From assembly GCF_947648125.1 (NCBI RefSeq), contig NZ_CANSMR010000006.1, forward strand, positions 62,001 through 126,000: a stretch of DNA of 64,000 nt. The letters run 5' to 3'. Position 1 is the first letter of the stretch; the number at the start of each line of letters is the position of its first letter. The DNA comes from an uncultured Bradyrhizobium sp. (GTDB lineage: Bacteria; Pseudomonadota; Alphaproteobacteria; Rhizobiales; Xanthobacteraceae). Below, one piece after another: positions 1 through 8,515 of the stretch. The translations under genes and the position numbers were made by a program. The notes beneath the pieces were generated by a model that was given only the letters and a program-made list of their open reading frames with translations, did no database searches and was not told the origin of the DNA.

Positions 1-1
1 G

Positions 2-976
2 CGCGCGGTCAACGAAGACAAGGTCAACGTCGTCATCTCGAGCTATATCAGCGAAGTGGTGCTGGCGCTCGAGCCCTGGGCGTCGCGCCTGAAGACGCCG
101 TTCGTCACGCCCGGCGCGGCCTCCAACGAGATCAGCAAGAGCGTCCACGCCGACTACGAGAAGAACAAGTACACCTTCCACGGCTATCTGACCTCGGCGG
201 CGCTGGCGCTGTCGGTGTGCGATGCCGCCAAGGAGCTCCTGGTCGATCAGAAGCACATGAAGACCGCGGTCATCATGAGCGAGGACGCGGCCTGGACCAA
301 GCCGCTCGACGTCGGCTACGAGGAGTGCCTGCCGAAGATCGGGCTCAAGGTCGTCGACCATATCCGTTTCTCGCCCGACACCACTGACTTCACGCCGATC
401 TTCAACAAAGTCGAAGCCGCCAAGCCCGACGTGATCATCACGGGCATCTCGCATGTCGGCGTGCAGCCGACCGTGCAGTGGAAGAACCAGCAGGTGCCGA
501 TCCCGATGTTCGGCATTTCCTCGCAGGCGACCAACGAGACCTTCGGCAAGGACACCAACGATGCGGCGGAAGGCGTGCTGTATCAGGGCGTGTCGGGCCC
601 GAACGTCGCGGTGACCCCGAAGTCGGTGCCGTTCGCGGAAGGCTTCAAGAAGCGTTACGGCAACTATCCGTCCTATGCGGGCTACACCGCCTATGACGAG
701 GTCTACTACATCGCGGATGCGGTGAAGCGCGCCGGCTCGGTCGAGGCCGACAAGATGGTCGATGCGCTGGAGAAGACCGATTGGGAAGGCACCATCGGGC
801 GCGTCCAGTTCTACGGCAAGGACGATCCGTTCACCCATTCGATCAAGTACGGCAAGGGCCTGATCACCGGACTGATGCTGCAGTGGCAGGGCGGCAAGCA
901 GGTCGCGGTCTGGCCGAAGGAGGTCGCCAAGAGCGATCTCAAGTTCCCGAGCTTCATCAAGCTCACCACCAACTGA
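2..976 (+). CDS. Branched-chain amino-acid-type ABC transporter substrate-binding protein (5' end outside window)
   Basis: Periplasmic type I binding protein that would deliver a small ligand, probably an amino acid or amide, to the permeases downstream. The reading frame is open from base 2, before the first internal ATG at 56, and its start matches the interior of the complete paralogue at 4399-5643. The signal peptide and roughly the first 90 residues are therefore outside the window. The rest of the Peripla_BP_6/LivK-like fold is intact, with runs such as YEKNKYTFHGYLTSAA and SPDTTDFTPIFNK shared with the paralogue. The two differ most around bases 514-640, just after the shared PIPMFGIS. 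It heads an operon and is separated from livH by a strong hairpin. The ligand cannot be read from sequence. Confidence 0.9.
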   Translation, partial: RAVNEDKVNVVISSYISEVVLALEPWASRLKTPFVTPGAASNEISKSVHADYEKNKYTFHGYLTSAALALSVCDAAKELLVDQKHMKTAVIMSEDAAWTKPLDVGYEECLPKIGLKVVDHIRFSPDTTDFTPIFNKVEAAKPDVIITGISHVGVQPTVQWKNQQVPIPMFGISSQATNETFGKDTNDAAEGVLYQGVSGPNVAVTPKSVPFAEGFKKRYGNYPSYAGYTAYDEVYYIADAVKRAGSVEADKMVDALEKTDWEGTIGRVQFYGKDDPFTHSIKYGKGLITGLMLQWQGGKQVAVWPKEVAKSDLKFPSFIKLTTN

Positions 977-985
977 CTGATGATC

Positions 986-1012
986 ATGCTCCCGGGCCGG
1001 TCCCGGGAGCAT
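986..1012 (+). terminator. Intercistronic hairpin after the binding-protein gene
   Basis: A perfect 11-bp stem (ATGCTCCCGGG and its complement) encloses a 5-nt loop, starting 10 nt after the stop codon. There is no T-run, so it is more likely a 3' stabiliser or partial attenuator than a full terminator. Such hairpins commonly let binding proteins accumulate above the permeases; that role is inferred here. Confidence 0.6.
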
Positions 1013-1070
1013 CCGTATTCAGTTCCGCATCCTCCACAACAGGCAGCCTTGCTGCCGCGGCCGATTTGAG

Positions 1071-1946
1071 ATGCTTGCCTTACAAATCCTGATCGATGGC
1101 TTTGCCATCAGTGCGCTCTATGCGCTCGGCGCGACCGGCTTCACCCTGATCTTCGGCGTCTCCGGCGTTCTCAACCTCTCCCACGGCGCCATCATGGTGG
1201 CCGCAGCGGTCGCGGCCTGGGCTGCGGCGAGCGTGCTGCACCTCGACATCTACTCCGGCGCGCTGTTCGGTGTCGGTGTGGCGCTGATCATGGCGTTCGC
1301 GACCTACTTCGCGGTCGTGAAGCCGATCCAGAATTCCAGGCGGATCCCCAACGAGGAGAAGGAAATCTTCGTCCTCACCGGCACGCTGCTGTGGGGCATC
1401 ATGATTCAGGAGCTGATCGCCTATTTCTTCACCAACAACGCCAAGACGGTGCTGCCGATCGTTGAGGGCGTCGTCGATATCTTCGGCAACCGCACGCCGC
1501 GCAACAATATCTTCACCGCGCTGGTTTGCTGCCTCGTGATCGGTCTGCTGTGGCTCTTGGTGAACCGTACCCGCACCGGCAAGGCGGTGCTGGCGGCCTC
1601 GATGAACCCGCGCGGCGTCACCTTGCTCGGGCTCGAGCTCACCCAGATCTACATCGTGGTGTGGGGCATCTACGGCATCCTCGCCGGTATCGCCGGCGTG
1701 CTGCTCGGCATGTTCCTCGGCGTCAGCTCCTACAGCGTCGGGCCGTTGACCGCGAGCGCGTTCTCGATCGTGGTGCTCGGCGGCCTCGGCAGCGTCTCGG
1801 GCTCGCTGATCGCGGCCTTCGTCGTCGGCTATCTCGAGACCATCACGGCCTACATGATCTCGCCGGCCTACCGCACCATTCCGGCGCTGCTGCTTCTGGT
1901 GTTCGTGATGTATATCCGGCCCCAGGGCCTCTTGGGGAGGCGCTGA
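1071..1946 (+). CDS. livH: Branched-chain amino-acid-type ABC transporter permease, LivH family
   Basis: Inner-membrane permease of 291 aa, the usual LivH length. It is hydrophobic throughout and opens with the family-typical ALYALGATGFTLIFGVSGVLN segment (about residues 15-35), the LivH signature for the first helices. The cytoplasmic loop that contacts the ATPase contains NRTRTGKAVLAASMNP (about 164-179). The C-terminal VVLGGLGSVSGSLIAA run is also typical. The gene ends one base before the livM start, so translation is probably coupled. It should pair with the LivM-type permease and the fused ATPase downstream to form a complete importer served by the two flanking binding proteins. Confidence 0.93.
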   Translation: MLALQILIDGFAISALYALGATGFTLIFGVSGVLNLSHGAIMVAAAVAAWAAASVLHLDIYSGALFGVGVALIMAFATYFAVVKPIQNSRRIPNEEKEIFVLTGTLLWGIMIQELIAYFFTNNAKTVLPIVEGVVDIFGNRTPRNNIFTALVCCLVIGLLWLLVNRTRTGKAVLAASMNPRGVTLLGLELTQIYIVVWGIYGILAGIAGVLLGMFLGVSSYSVGPLTASAFSIVVLGGLGSVSGSLIAAFVVGYLETITAYMISPAYRTIPALLLLVFVMYIRPQGLLGRR

Positions 1947-1947
1947 G

Positions 1948-2874
1948 ATGGCCAACTTCTTTACCTCGCGCCTGTTCTTCATTTCGCTGGTCTGCGTGGT
2001 GGTTGCCGCGACGCTGCCGCTCTATGTCTCGGGCTACATCCTCGGGCTGCTGACCGTCGCGTTCTATTTCGGCGTGTTCGCGATGGCCTGGGACCTCTTG
2101 TTCGGCTTCGCCGGTGAGGTCAATTTCGGGCCGACCTTCCTGATCGGCACCGGCGCCTACACGGCCGGCATCCTCAACAACCAGTTCGGCTGGTCGGTCT
2201 ATGTCTGCATCCTGCTCGGCGCGCTGGCGTCGGTGGTCGCGGGCTTCGTGCTGGCGCTGCCGGCGCTGCGGGTGAGGGGACCGTATTTCGGCCTGACCAC
2301 GCTGGTCGCGGTCTTGATGCTGCAGAACTTCGTCGTGGTGTTCGCCGACCTGACCGGCGGCGAGATCGGGCTCACCATTCCCGACGTCATCACCATCAAT
2401 GCCGGCGCCAATTACTGGATCGCGCTCGGCTTCATGACCGTGAGCGCCGCGATCTTGTACGGGCTGTCGCAATCGCCGGTTGGACTCGTATTGCAGGCGA
2501 GCGGGCAGGACCCGGTGCAGGCCGGCGCGCTCGGCTTCAACATCGTCAAGCACAAGCTCGCGGCCTTCATCGTCAGCGCCTTCTTCTCGGGGCTGTCGGG
2601 GGCGCTCTTGGTGTTCTACTTCGGCACCGCCTCGGTCGGCACCGTGGTCGACGTCGCGGTCGGCGTGAACGTCATCGTGTCCGCCGTGCTCGGCGGCCGG
2701 CGTACGGTGCTCGGCGCGGCGTTAGGTGCGATCTTCCTGATCGTGGCCGGCGAATTCCTGCGTCCGACCGGCGAGCTTGCAACCTTCATCGTCTCGGCGG
2801 TGGCGCTGCTCGTCGTCCTGTTCTTCCCCGGCGGTTTCCTCGGAGCGGCCCTGTCACGCGAGGCGCGCTCCTAA
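1948..2874 (+). CDS. livM: Branched-chain amino-acid-type ABC transporter permease, LivM family
   Basis: Second inner-membrane permease, 308 aa. The motif GFAGEVNFGPTFLIGTGAY (about residues 53-71) is a variant of the LivM consensus GxxGQxSLGxxxFxGxGAY, and ALPALRVRGPYFGLTTL (about 107-123) is diagnostic for the family. The late VNVIVSAVLGGRRTVLGAALGA segment matches the conserved C-terminal region. The start ATG is one base after the livH stop, and the stop codon directly abuts the ATPase start at 2875, so the three genes are read as one translationally coupled unit. The substrate remains unassigned. Confidence 0.93.
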   Translation: MANFFTSRLFFISLVCVVVAATLPLYVSGYILGLLTVAFYFGVFAMAWDLLFGFAGEVNFGPTFLIGTGAYTAGILNNQFGWSVYVCILLGALASVVAGFVLALPALRVRGPYFGLTTLVAVLMLQNFVVVFADLTGGEIGLTIPDVITINAGANYWIALGFMTVSAAILYGLSQSPVGLVLQASGQDPVQAGALGFNIVKHKLAAFIVSAFFSGLSGALLVFYFGTASVGTVVDVAVGVNVIVSAVLGGRRTVLGAALGAIFLIVAGEFLRPTGELATFIVSAVALLVVLFFPGGFLGAALSREARS

Positions 2875-4356
2875 ATGGATCAGACTGTGACCACTACTCC
2901 GACACTTGCAGTTCGCGGCCTGACCAAGCGGTTCGGCGGCCTGACCGCGGTGAAGAATCTGAGCTTCGAGCTGCGGCCCGGCGAGATCCTCGGCCTGATT
3001 GGGCCGAACGGCTCGGGCAAGTCGACCGCGATGAAGAGCGTGATGGGCATCGAGCGCCCGACTGCGGGTGAGGTGCTGTTCGACGGCGAGAACGTGGCCG
3101 GGCTGCCTGCGCACAAGATCGCGCGCAAGGGCTTTGGCATGGTGTTCCAGCACTCGCGGCCGCTGAACCGGCAGACCGTGCTCGAGAACATCATGGTCGC
3201 GCTGTTGCCCGACAGCCTGTTCATGCTGTTTCCCGACAAGGCGCTGACCGAGCGCGCCAAGTGGATCGCCGAACGCGTCGGCCTGGGGGCGGTGATGAAC
3301 CGCCGCCCGCCGACCTTGCCGTTCGCCGATCTGCGTCGGCTTGAGCTGGCGAAGGCGATCGCGCGCGATCCGAAGGTGGTGCTGGTCGATGAGCCCTTTG
3401 CCGGCCTCACCAGCGCCGAGGTTGGCACGTTCTCCGCATTGATCCGCAGCTTCCGCGACGAGGGACGCGCGGTGATGCTGGTCGACCACAACGTCAAGAG
3501 CGTCGCGGCGCTGGTGGACCGTGTGCTCGCGATGTATCTCGGCGAGGAGATCATGACCGGCCGCGCCGAGGACGTGATGAAGAACGAGACCGTACGGCGG
3601 GTCTATCTCGGCGGCGCGATCGAGACCCATGCGCGGCCCGAGACCTCGTTCAAGGACAAGGTGCCGCTGCTGCAGGTCGAGAATGTCAGTGTGCATTACG
3701 GCAAGGCACAGGCGCTGGAGAACGTCTCGATCCACGTTCATGAGGGCGAGTTCGTCTCCGTTGTTGGCTTGAACGGCGCCGGCAAGACCACGCTGTTCAA
3801 CACCATCTCGGGCTTCCTGCCCTATACCGGCGAGATCCTGCGCGGCGGCCAGAAGTTGCGCGGAACGGGACCTGCCAAGATCGCCCGCTCCGGATTGGTG
3901 CAATGCCCGGAATCGCGCGAATTGTTCGGCGAGATGACGGTGCGGGAAAACCTCGACCTCGGTGGCCAGCATCTCGACGACGCGGCGCGGGCGAAGCAGC
4001 TCGCCTGGCTGTTCGAGCTGTTCCCGATCCTGAAGGAACGCCAGGGCCAGATGGCGCAGACGCTGTCCGGCGGCGAGCAGCAGATGCTGGCGATCGGCCG
4101 CGCGCTGATGATGCAGCCGCAGATTCTGATCCTGGACGAGCCGACGCTGGGCCTCGCGCCCGTCATCCTCGAACTGTTGTCGAAGGCGCTGGAGAAGCTG
4201 CGCCAGACCACCAAGATCACGGTGCTGCTCGGCGAGCAGAACGTGACCTTCGCGCTTCCGCATGCCGACCGCGTCTATGTGCTCGAGCACGCGCGGATCG
4301 TCTGGGAGGGCGACCCGGGCCGGTTCGCCGCGGAGGCGGGCAAGGACTTCCTCTGA
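2875..4356 (+). CDS. Fused double ABC ATPase (LivG-type plus LivF-type)
   Basis: A single 493-aa protein carries the two nucleotide-binding domains that are normally separate LivG and LivF subunits. The first domain (about residues 8-245) has Walker A GPNGSGKST, Walker B VVLVDEP and the H-loop DHNV. Its signature position reads LPFADLRRLE, where LivG normally has LSxGxxRRLE. The second domain (about 262-490) is canonical, with GLNGAGKTT, LSGGEQQ, ILILDEP and a terminal switch region GEQNV. The fusion guarantees a 1:1 heterodimer. The degenerate first signature may make one of the two ATP sites weak or regulatory, which is inferred. The gene starts immediately after the livM stop codon. Confidence 0.93.
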   Translation: MDQTVTTTPTLAVRGLTKRFGGLTAVKNLSFELRPGEILGLIGPNGSGKSTAMKSVMGIERPTAGEVLFDGENVAGLPAHKIARKGFGMVFQHSRPLNRQTVLENIMVALLPDSLFMLFPDKALTERAKWIAERVGLGAVMNRRPPTLPFADLRRLELAKAIARDPKVVLVDEPFAGLTSAEVGTFSALIRSFRDEGRAVMLVDHNVKSVAALVDRVLAMYLGEEIMTGRAEDVMKNETVRRVYLGGAIETHARPETSFKDKVPLLQVENVSVHYGKAQALENVSIHVHEGEFVSVVGLNGAGKTTLFNTISGFLPYTGEILRGGQKLRGTGPAKIARSGLVQCPESRELFGEMTVRENLDLGGQHLDDAARAKQLAWLFELFPILKERQGQMAQTLSGGEQQMLAIGRALMMQPQILILDEPTLGLAPVILELLSKALEKLRQTTKITVLLGEQNVTFALPHADRVYVLEHARIVWEGDPGRFAAEAGKDFL

Positions 4357-4398
4357 CGTTCGAAGTTTGAAGAATAACAAAACAAAGCAAGGGAGATC

Positions 4399-5643
4399 AT
4401 GATGCCAGCATATTCAACCGCCACCCGCGTGAGCCTGTTGGCCCCGGCGCTGGCGCTGTGCCTCGCGGCGCCGGCCTATGCGCAGTCCAAGGATCCGATC
4501 AAGATCGGAATCATCGCCGAGGTGCAGTCGATCGCGGGTGCGGCAACCCCGGGTGGCGCGCAGATCGCGGCCGACGAGATCAATGCCAAGGGCGGCGTGA
4601 TGGGCCGCAAGATCGAGATCGTCACCTACGACAACAAGAGTTCGTCGGCGGATTCCGTGCGCGCGTTCCAGCGCGCGGTGAGCGAGGACAAGGTTTCGGC
4701 CGTGATCGCGAGCTACATCAGCGAGGTGGTGCTGGCGCTCGAGCCGTGGGCCTCGCGGCTGAAGATGCCGTTGATCACGCCCGGCGCCGCCTCGAACGAG
4801 ATCACCAAGGCAATCCACAACGACTACGAGAAGAACAAGTACACCTTCCACGGCTACCTGACCTCGGCTGCGCAGGCGCAGCTCGTCTGCGACGCGGCCA
4901 AGGAGCTCCTGGTCGACCAGCTCAAGTTCAAGTCGGTGGCGATCATGAGCGAGGATGCGGCATGGACCAAGCCGCTCGACGTCGGCTACGAGGCCTGCCT
5001 GCCGAAAGCCGGCCTGAAAGTCGTCGAGCACATCCGCTTCTCGCCCGACACCACGGACTTCACGCCGATCTTCAACAAGATGGAAGCCGCCAAGCCCGAC
5101 GTGATCGTCACCGGCATCTCCCATGTCGGCGTGCAGCCGACGGTGCAGTGGAAGAACCAGCAGGTGCCGATCCCGATGTTCGGCATCAGCGCGCAGGCGC
5201 TGAGCCCGACCTTCTGGGGCGACACCAACGGCGCCGCCGAAGGCGTGCCCTCGCTCGCGGTGGCGACGCCCGACGTCGCCGTCACCCCAAAGACCAAGCC
5301 GTTCGCCGCGGCCTTCAAGGCCAAGTTCGGCACCCCGCCGGCCTATACCGGCTACACTGCCTATGACGAGGTCTACATCATCGCGGAGGCGATCCAGCGG
5401 GCCGGCTCGACCGATCCGGACAAGATGGTCACCGAGCTCGAGAAGACCGATTTCGACGGCACGATCGGCAAGATCCAGTTCTACGGCAAGAACGACGAGT
5501 TCACCCACGGCATCAAGTCCGGCCCGGGCGCCGTCACCGGCCTCGTGTTCCAGTGGCAGGGCGGCAAGCAGATCACGGTCTGGCCGAAGGCGATCGCGGA
5601 AGGGAAGCTGAAGTTTCCGGATTTCGTGAAGCTGTCGCAGTAA
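4399..5643 (+). CDS. Second branched-chain amino-acid-type substrate-binding protein
   Basis: Complete 414-aa periplasmic binding protein. The first 30 residues form a Sec signal peptide (hydrophobic core LLAPALALCLAAP, predicted cleavage after AYA). The mature domain starts KDPIKIGIIAEVQS, a typical LivK-like opening. It is preceded by an AAGGGAG ribosome-binding site 42 nt after the ATPase stop. It is very close to the partial protein at 2-976 and probably arose by tandem duplication. Divergence is strongest in the segment after the shared PIPMFGIS (QALSPTFWGDTNGAAEG here), so the two may differ in ligand preference. Both are placed to serve one permease pair. Confidence 0.93.
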   Translation: MMPAYSTATRVSLLAPALALCLAAPAYAQSKDPIKIGIIAEVQSIAGAATPGGAQIAADEINAKGGVMGRKIEIVTYDNKSSSADSVRAFQRAVSEDKVSAVIASYISEVVLALEPWASRLKMPLITPGAASNEITKAIHNDYEKNKYTFHGYLTSAAQAQLVCDAAKELLVDQLKFKSVAIMSEDAAWTKPLDVGYEACLPKAGLKVVEHIRFSPDTTDFTPIFNKMEAAKPDVIVTGISHVGVQPTVQWKNQQVPIPMFGISAQALSPTFWGDTNGAAEGVPSLAVATPDVAVTPKTKPFAAAFKAKFGTPPAYTGYTAYDEVYIIAEAIQRAGSTDPDKMVTELEKTDFDGTIGKIQFYGKNDEFTHGIKSGPGAVTGLVFQWQGGKQITVWPKAIAEGKLKFPDFVKLSQ

Positions 5644-5669
5644 GCGTTGATAAGCCGCAGGCAAATCGG

Positions 5670-5700
5670 GATCGTCCGCCCCTGGCGGACGATCTCATTT
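5670..5700. terminator. Convergent hairpin terminator
   Basis: A perfect 11-bp stem (GATCGTCCGCC and its complement, 5670-5680 and 5684-5694) with a 3-nt loop lies between the stop of the ABC operon and the end of the opposing gene at 5695. T-tracts are weak on both sides. The position suggests it serves both converging transcripts. Confidence 0.6.
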
Positions 5701-6366
5701 CTCCGCAAACGATGTGCAGGTCACGTTGTACCAATCATATCCGCAACAGTTACCCTCTGCATGTCGAAACTTCGCGATGGAAAACCGTACCTTGTCGCCA
5801 CAAAGCTTCTGTGCGACCGCATTCAAGTCCAGCCCGCGAGGGTCGTAACGGGGAAACGGAGGGCACGGTCCATCGTATTCGCCGGTGCAGATCTGATGAG
5901 TGACGACCCTTAGGCGAGACATCAGATCTTGCGTCACGCGGCTTTCGATCGAATTGGCATTTTCCTTGATTCGATCGGCGGCGCTGACACCGGCTTCACT
6001 GACTTTCGAGATAGCGGCTTGTTCGGCGGTAGCAATCTTTGGTTCGATGCCGTCAAGATCCTTCCGAATGGTGGTTGTCGAGGAGCCCAATTCCTGAATT
6101 TTGTTCTGCGCACTCACAAGAAGGCCGCCAATACCAGCACCGCCGAGACCGAGAACGATCGCGATAGCTACTGCTATTCCAAACTTCGTCTCGAGCGAAG
6201 TGGTTCGATCTTTTAGCTTTTCGAACTGCTGGTCGTCGGCTTTGCCGTCGACGTCCTGCTTATCGGCTTTGGAGTATTCGAAACCGGAGACGCGTTGTTC
6301 GAGAGCTGTTGTCCGCTGTTCCAAGGTGCTGGTGCGAGAGCGCACTTCGTCGATCGAGTCGTTCAT
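5695..6366 (-). CDS. Hypothetical coiled-coil membrane protein with Cys-rich C-terminus
   Basis: I do not recognise the family. From the ATG at 6366 (preceded by GGACAGG) it is 223 aa; a longer reading from 6411 lacks a good ribosome-binding site. Residues 1-60 are heptad-rich (STLEQRTTALEQRV). A Gly/Ala/Ile membrane helix follows at about 62-84, then a second helical stretch. The C-terminal third holds six cysteines (CTGEYDGPC, LCGDK, NCCGY, TC), suggesting a disulfide-bonded domain outside the cytoplasm. It lies directly against the broken oxidoreductase at 6412, and its base composition is lower in GC than its neighbours. It could be a late insertion. Confidence 0.6.
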   Translation of the reverse strand: MNDSIDEVRSRTSTLEQRTTALEQRVSGFEYSKADKQDVDGKADDQQFEKLKDRTTSLETKFGIAVAIAIVLGLGGAGIGGLLVSAQNKIQELGSSTTTIRKDLDGIEPKIATAEQAAISKVSEAGVSAADRIKENANSIESRVTQDLMSRLRVVTHQICTGEYDGPCPPFPRYDPRGLDLNAVAQKLCGDKVRFSIAKFRHAEGNCCGYDWYNVTCTSFAEK

Positions 6367-6411
6367 TACCTGTCCGATGGTGCTCAAATAGAATAAAACC
6401 GAGGGTAGCAT

Positions 6412-6537
6412 CTAAGTGCCAATAAGCAAGATCTCGGTATCCGGCACCCGCGCGCCGATCTCGTCGCGCGTGCGCGCGGCGCCGAGCGCGGCCCACAGCC
6501 CGGCGAAGGCGGCACCGAGCACCAGGATGCGCGCCAT
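6412..6537 (-). pseudogene. N-terminal stump of an FAD/NAD(P)-dependent oxidoreductase
   Basis: The 41-residue reading frame begins MARILVLGAAFAGLWAALG, the dinucleotide-binding start of pyridine-nucleotide-disulfide/NADH-dehydrogenase-like oxidoreductases, which normally run to about 400 aa. The first Gly motif reads GAAFAG where GAGFAG is usual. A strong AAGGAGG site sits just upstream, and the frame lies 20 nt after the thiamine-diphosphate enzyme, as expected of a second operon gene. The reading stops at a TAG at 6412, where the unrelated 5695-6366 gene region begins. I read this as a 3' truncation at a rearrangement breakpoint. A genuine short peptide is unlikely. Confidence 0.65.
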
Positions 6538-6557
6538 CTCGCCTCCTTGCGACGGCC

Positions 6558-8192
6558 TTACGTCCCCGGCCGCGACACCTCGGTCTCCTTGCTGGTGATG
6601 AATTCCAGCAGCACCGGCACGCCTTCCCTGGTCTTCTGGATGCCGCGCTTGATCGCGGGGATGATGTCTTCGGGCCTGGTCACCCGCTCGCCATAGCCGC
6701 CGAAGGCCCGCGCCATCGCGGCGTAGTCGCCGGAGATGTCGGTCGAGCGGTATTTCTCGGTCGAGATCGGCATCACCTTCAGTTCGATCGCCATCGAGAA
6801 ATTGTTGAGCAGGATCGACATGATCGGAATCCGCTCGCGCACCGCGGTCTCGAAATCCATGCCCGTGAAGCCGATCGCGGCGTCGCCCCACACATTGATG
6901 CAGAGCTTGTCCGGCTTTGCCAGTTTGGCGCCCATCGCAAGACCCAGGCCGTAGCCGAGCTGCGTGGTCTTGCCCCAGCCGATATAGGACAGCGGCTCGA
7001 TCGACTTCCAGAACGGCGACAGCTGGTCGCGCGGGCTGCCGGCGTCGTGGGTGATGATGGTGTTGTGGATGTCGACGGTGTGCTGCAGATCCCACAACAC
7101 GCGGTAGGGATTGAGCGGCGCATCGTTATGCGTCAGCTTCGGCATCCACTTGGCGAGCCATTCCTTGTGGGAGGCGGCGATCTCCTCCGCGACCGCGCTC
7201 GCGCTACGATCCGCGGTCACGGTCTTGCCGATCTCCTCCAGCAGCGCGTCGAGCACGAGGCCGGCATCGCCGACGAGCCCGATCCTGGCCTCGACATCCT
7301 TGTTGACGTGGTTCGGATCGAGCGTCGAATGGATGATGGTCTTGCCCTTCGGCATCGCGATGCCGAACGACGTTTCGGTGAAGGAGCAGCCGATGCCGAA
7401 GATCACATCGGCTTCGCCGAGGAATTTCGGCACCGCGCGCGGCACGGCAAGGCCGCCGGAGCCGAGCGACAGCGGGTGCGTCTCTGGGAACGACGACTTG
7501 CCGCCGAGGCTCGTGGTGACGGGGATCGCGAGCCGCTCGGCGAGGCGCTTCAGCTGCGGCCAGGCTTTGGCGTAATGCACGCCCTGGCCGGCATAGATCA
7601 CCGGGCGCTTGGCGCCAACGAGGAGGGCGGCGGCTTCCTTCACATGAATGGGATCGGCGCCGTAGCGGGTGCGCAGCACCGGCGTGTAGTTCAGCGGCTC
7701 CGGCACCTCCTCGTTCCACATGTCGGCGGGAATCTCGACGATCACAGGCCCGCCGCGGCCGTTCTTCAGCTTGGTGAAGGCGCGGCGGAAAATATTGCAG
7801 ACTTCCGCGGCGATGTTGATCGGCTCCGAGGATTTCGAGAACGCCTTCATCGCCTGGCTGGAATTGAAGTTCGGATCGATGTTGGCAAGCCGGCGGGCAT
7901 AGCCCATCGGCAGCACCAGGACGGGCACGGATTCGCCGTAGCATTGCGCGACGCCGCCCATCGCGTTCTCGGCGCCCGGTCCGTGCTGCATGCAGAACGC
8001 GCCGATCTTTTCGCCCGAGGTGACGCGGGAGATCGCGTCCGCCATGTGCACGCCGATGCGCTCCTGACGCACCATCACGGGGCGGATATCGGCACTGGCG
8101 GCGTATTCGATCAAATGGTTGACCGGGTAGCCCGTGAGGATCTCGATCCCCTCGCGCTTCATGATTTCCGCGATCGCGGTGCCGAGCTTCAT
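6558..8192 (-). CDS. Thiamine-diphosphate-requiring enzyme (acetolactate synthase-like superfamily)
   Basis: A 544-aa protein with the three-domain TPP-enzyme layout: N-terminal PYR domain with the activating Glu in VRQERIGVHMADA (Glu44), a central nucleotide-binding-like domain, and the C-terminal PP domain with the ThDP/Mg motif GDAAIGF ending in LLNN (about 438-468). The start at 8192 follows GGGAG at suitable spacing and gives the family opening KLGTAIAEIMKREGIEIL. Relatives include acetolactate synthase, oxalyl-CoA decarboxylase, sulfoacetaldehyde acetyltransferase and benzoylformate decarboxylase. I cannot assign the substrate; an uncharacterised ALS-like decarboxylase is the safest call. 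It was probably once cotranscribed with the oxidoreductase now truncated at 6412. Confidence 0.88.
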   Translation of the reverse strand: MKLGTAIAEIMKREGIEILTGYPVNHLIEYAASADIRPVMVRQERIGVHMADAISRVTSGEKIGAFCMQHGPGAENAMGGVAQCYGESVPVLVLPMGYARRLANIDPNFNSSQAMKAFSKSSEPINIAAEVCNIFRRAFTKLKNGRGGPVIVEIPADMWNEEVPEPLNYTPVLRTRYGADPIHVKEAAALLVGAKRPVIYAGQGVHYAKAWPQLKRLAERLAIPVTTSLGGKSSFPETHPLSLGSGGLAVPRAVPKFLGEADVIFGIGCSFTETSFGIAMPKGKTIIHSTLDPNHVNKDVEARIGLVGDAGLVLDALLEEIGKTVTADRSASAVAEEIAASHKEWLAKWMPKLTHNDAPLNPYRVLWDLQHTVDIHNTIITHDAGSPRDQLSPFWKSIEPLSYIGWGKTTQLGYGLGLAMGAKLAKPDKLCINVWGDAAIGFTGMDFETAVRERIPIMSILLNNFSMAIELKVMPISTEKYRSTDISGDYAAMARAFGGYGERVTRPEDIIPAIKRGIQKTREGVPVLLEFITSKETEVSRPGT

Positions 8193-8515
8193 GACGGTCA
8201 CTCCCTTTGGATGCGGCCGGTTCGTTCCGGCCTCGTTGTCGTCCTGTCCGATAAAGGAACAGGATTCCGCCGCGAGGGTAAAGCGCCGCCGGGGCCGGAT
8301 CAGGTAGTCCTGATATGCGTTTACGCCCAATCGCGGCTTGCCGCCTCGTGGGGCGAGGTCAGGATGCAGGCAGAACTAGCAGCGAGTTTCTCTGCAACCT
8401 TTAAGCGATCGTTCATCGTGTCCATCAATGGGCCGTCAACCAATGTGGCCTAGTTTTGCTGGAATATTGCTACGGCGCGGGAGAAAAAGCCGCGGGCGTC
8501 GGACAGGAGCTTTTC
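8193..8515. other. Intergenic region between TPP enzyme and Flp pilin
   Basis: This is the divergent upstream region for the minus-strand TPP enzyme and the plus-strand pilin. No convincing short gene was seen on either strand. It should contain both promoters, but no clear -35/-10 pair could be picked by eye. Confidence 0.4.

Noticed and set aside
2854-4380. Long minus-strand open frame (508 codons) opposite the fused ATPase
   Set aside because: It mirrors a clearly conserved gene, its translation is His/Arg/Gln-rich without domains, and long antisense frames are expected in GC-rich coding DNA.
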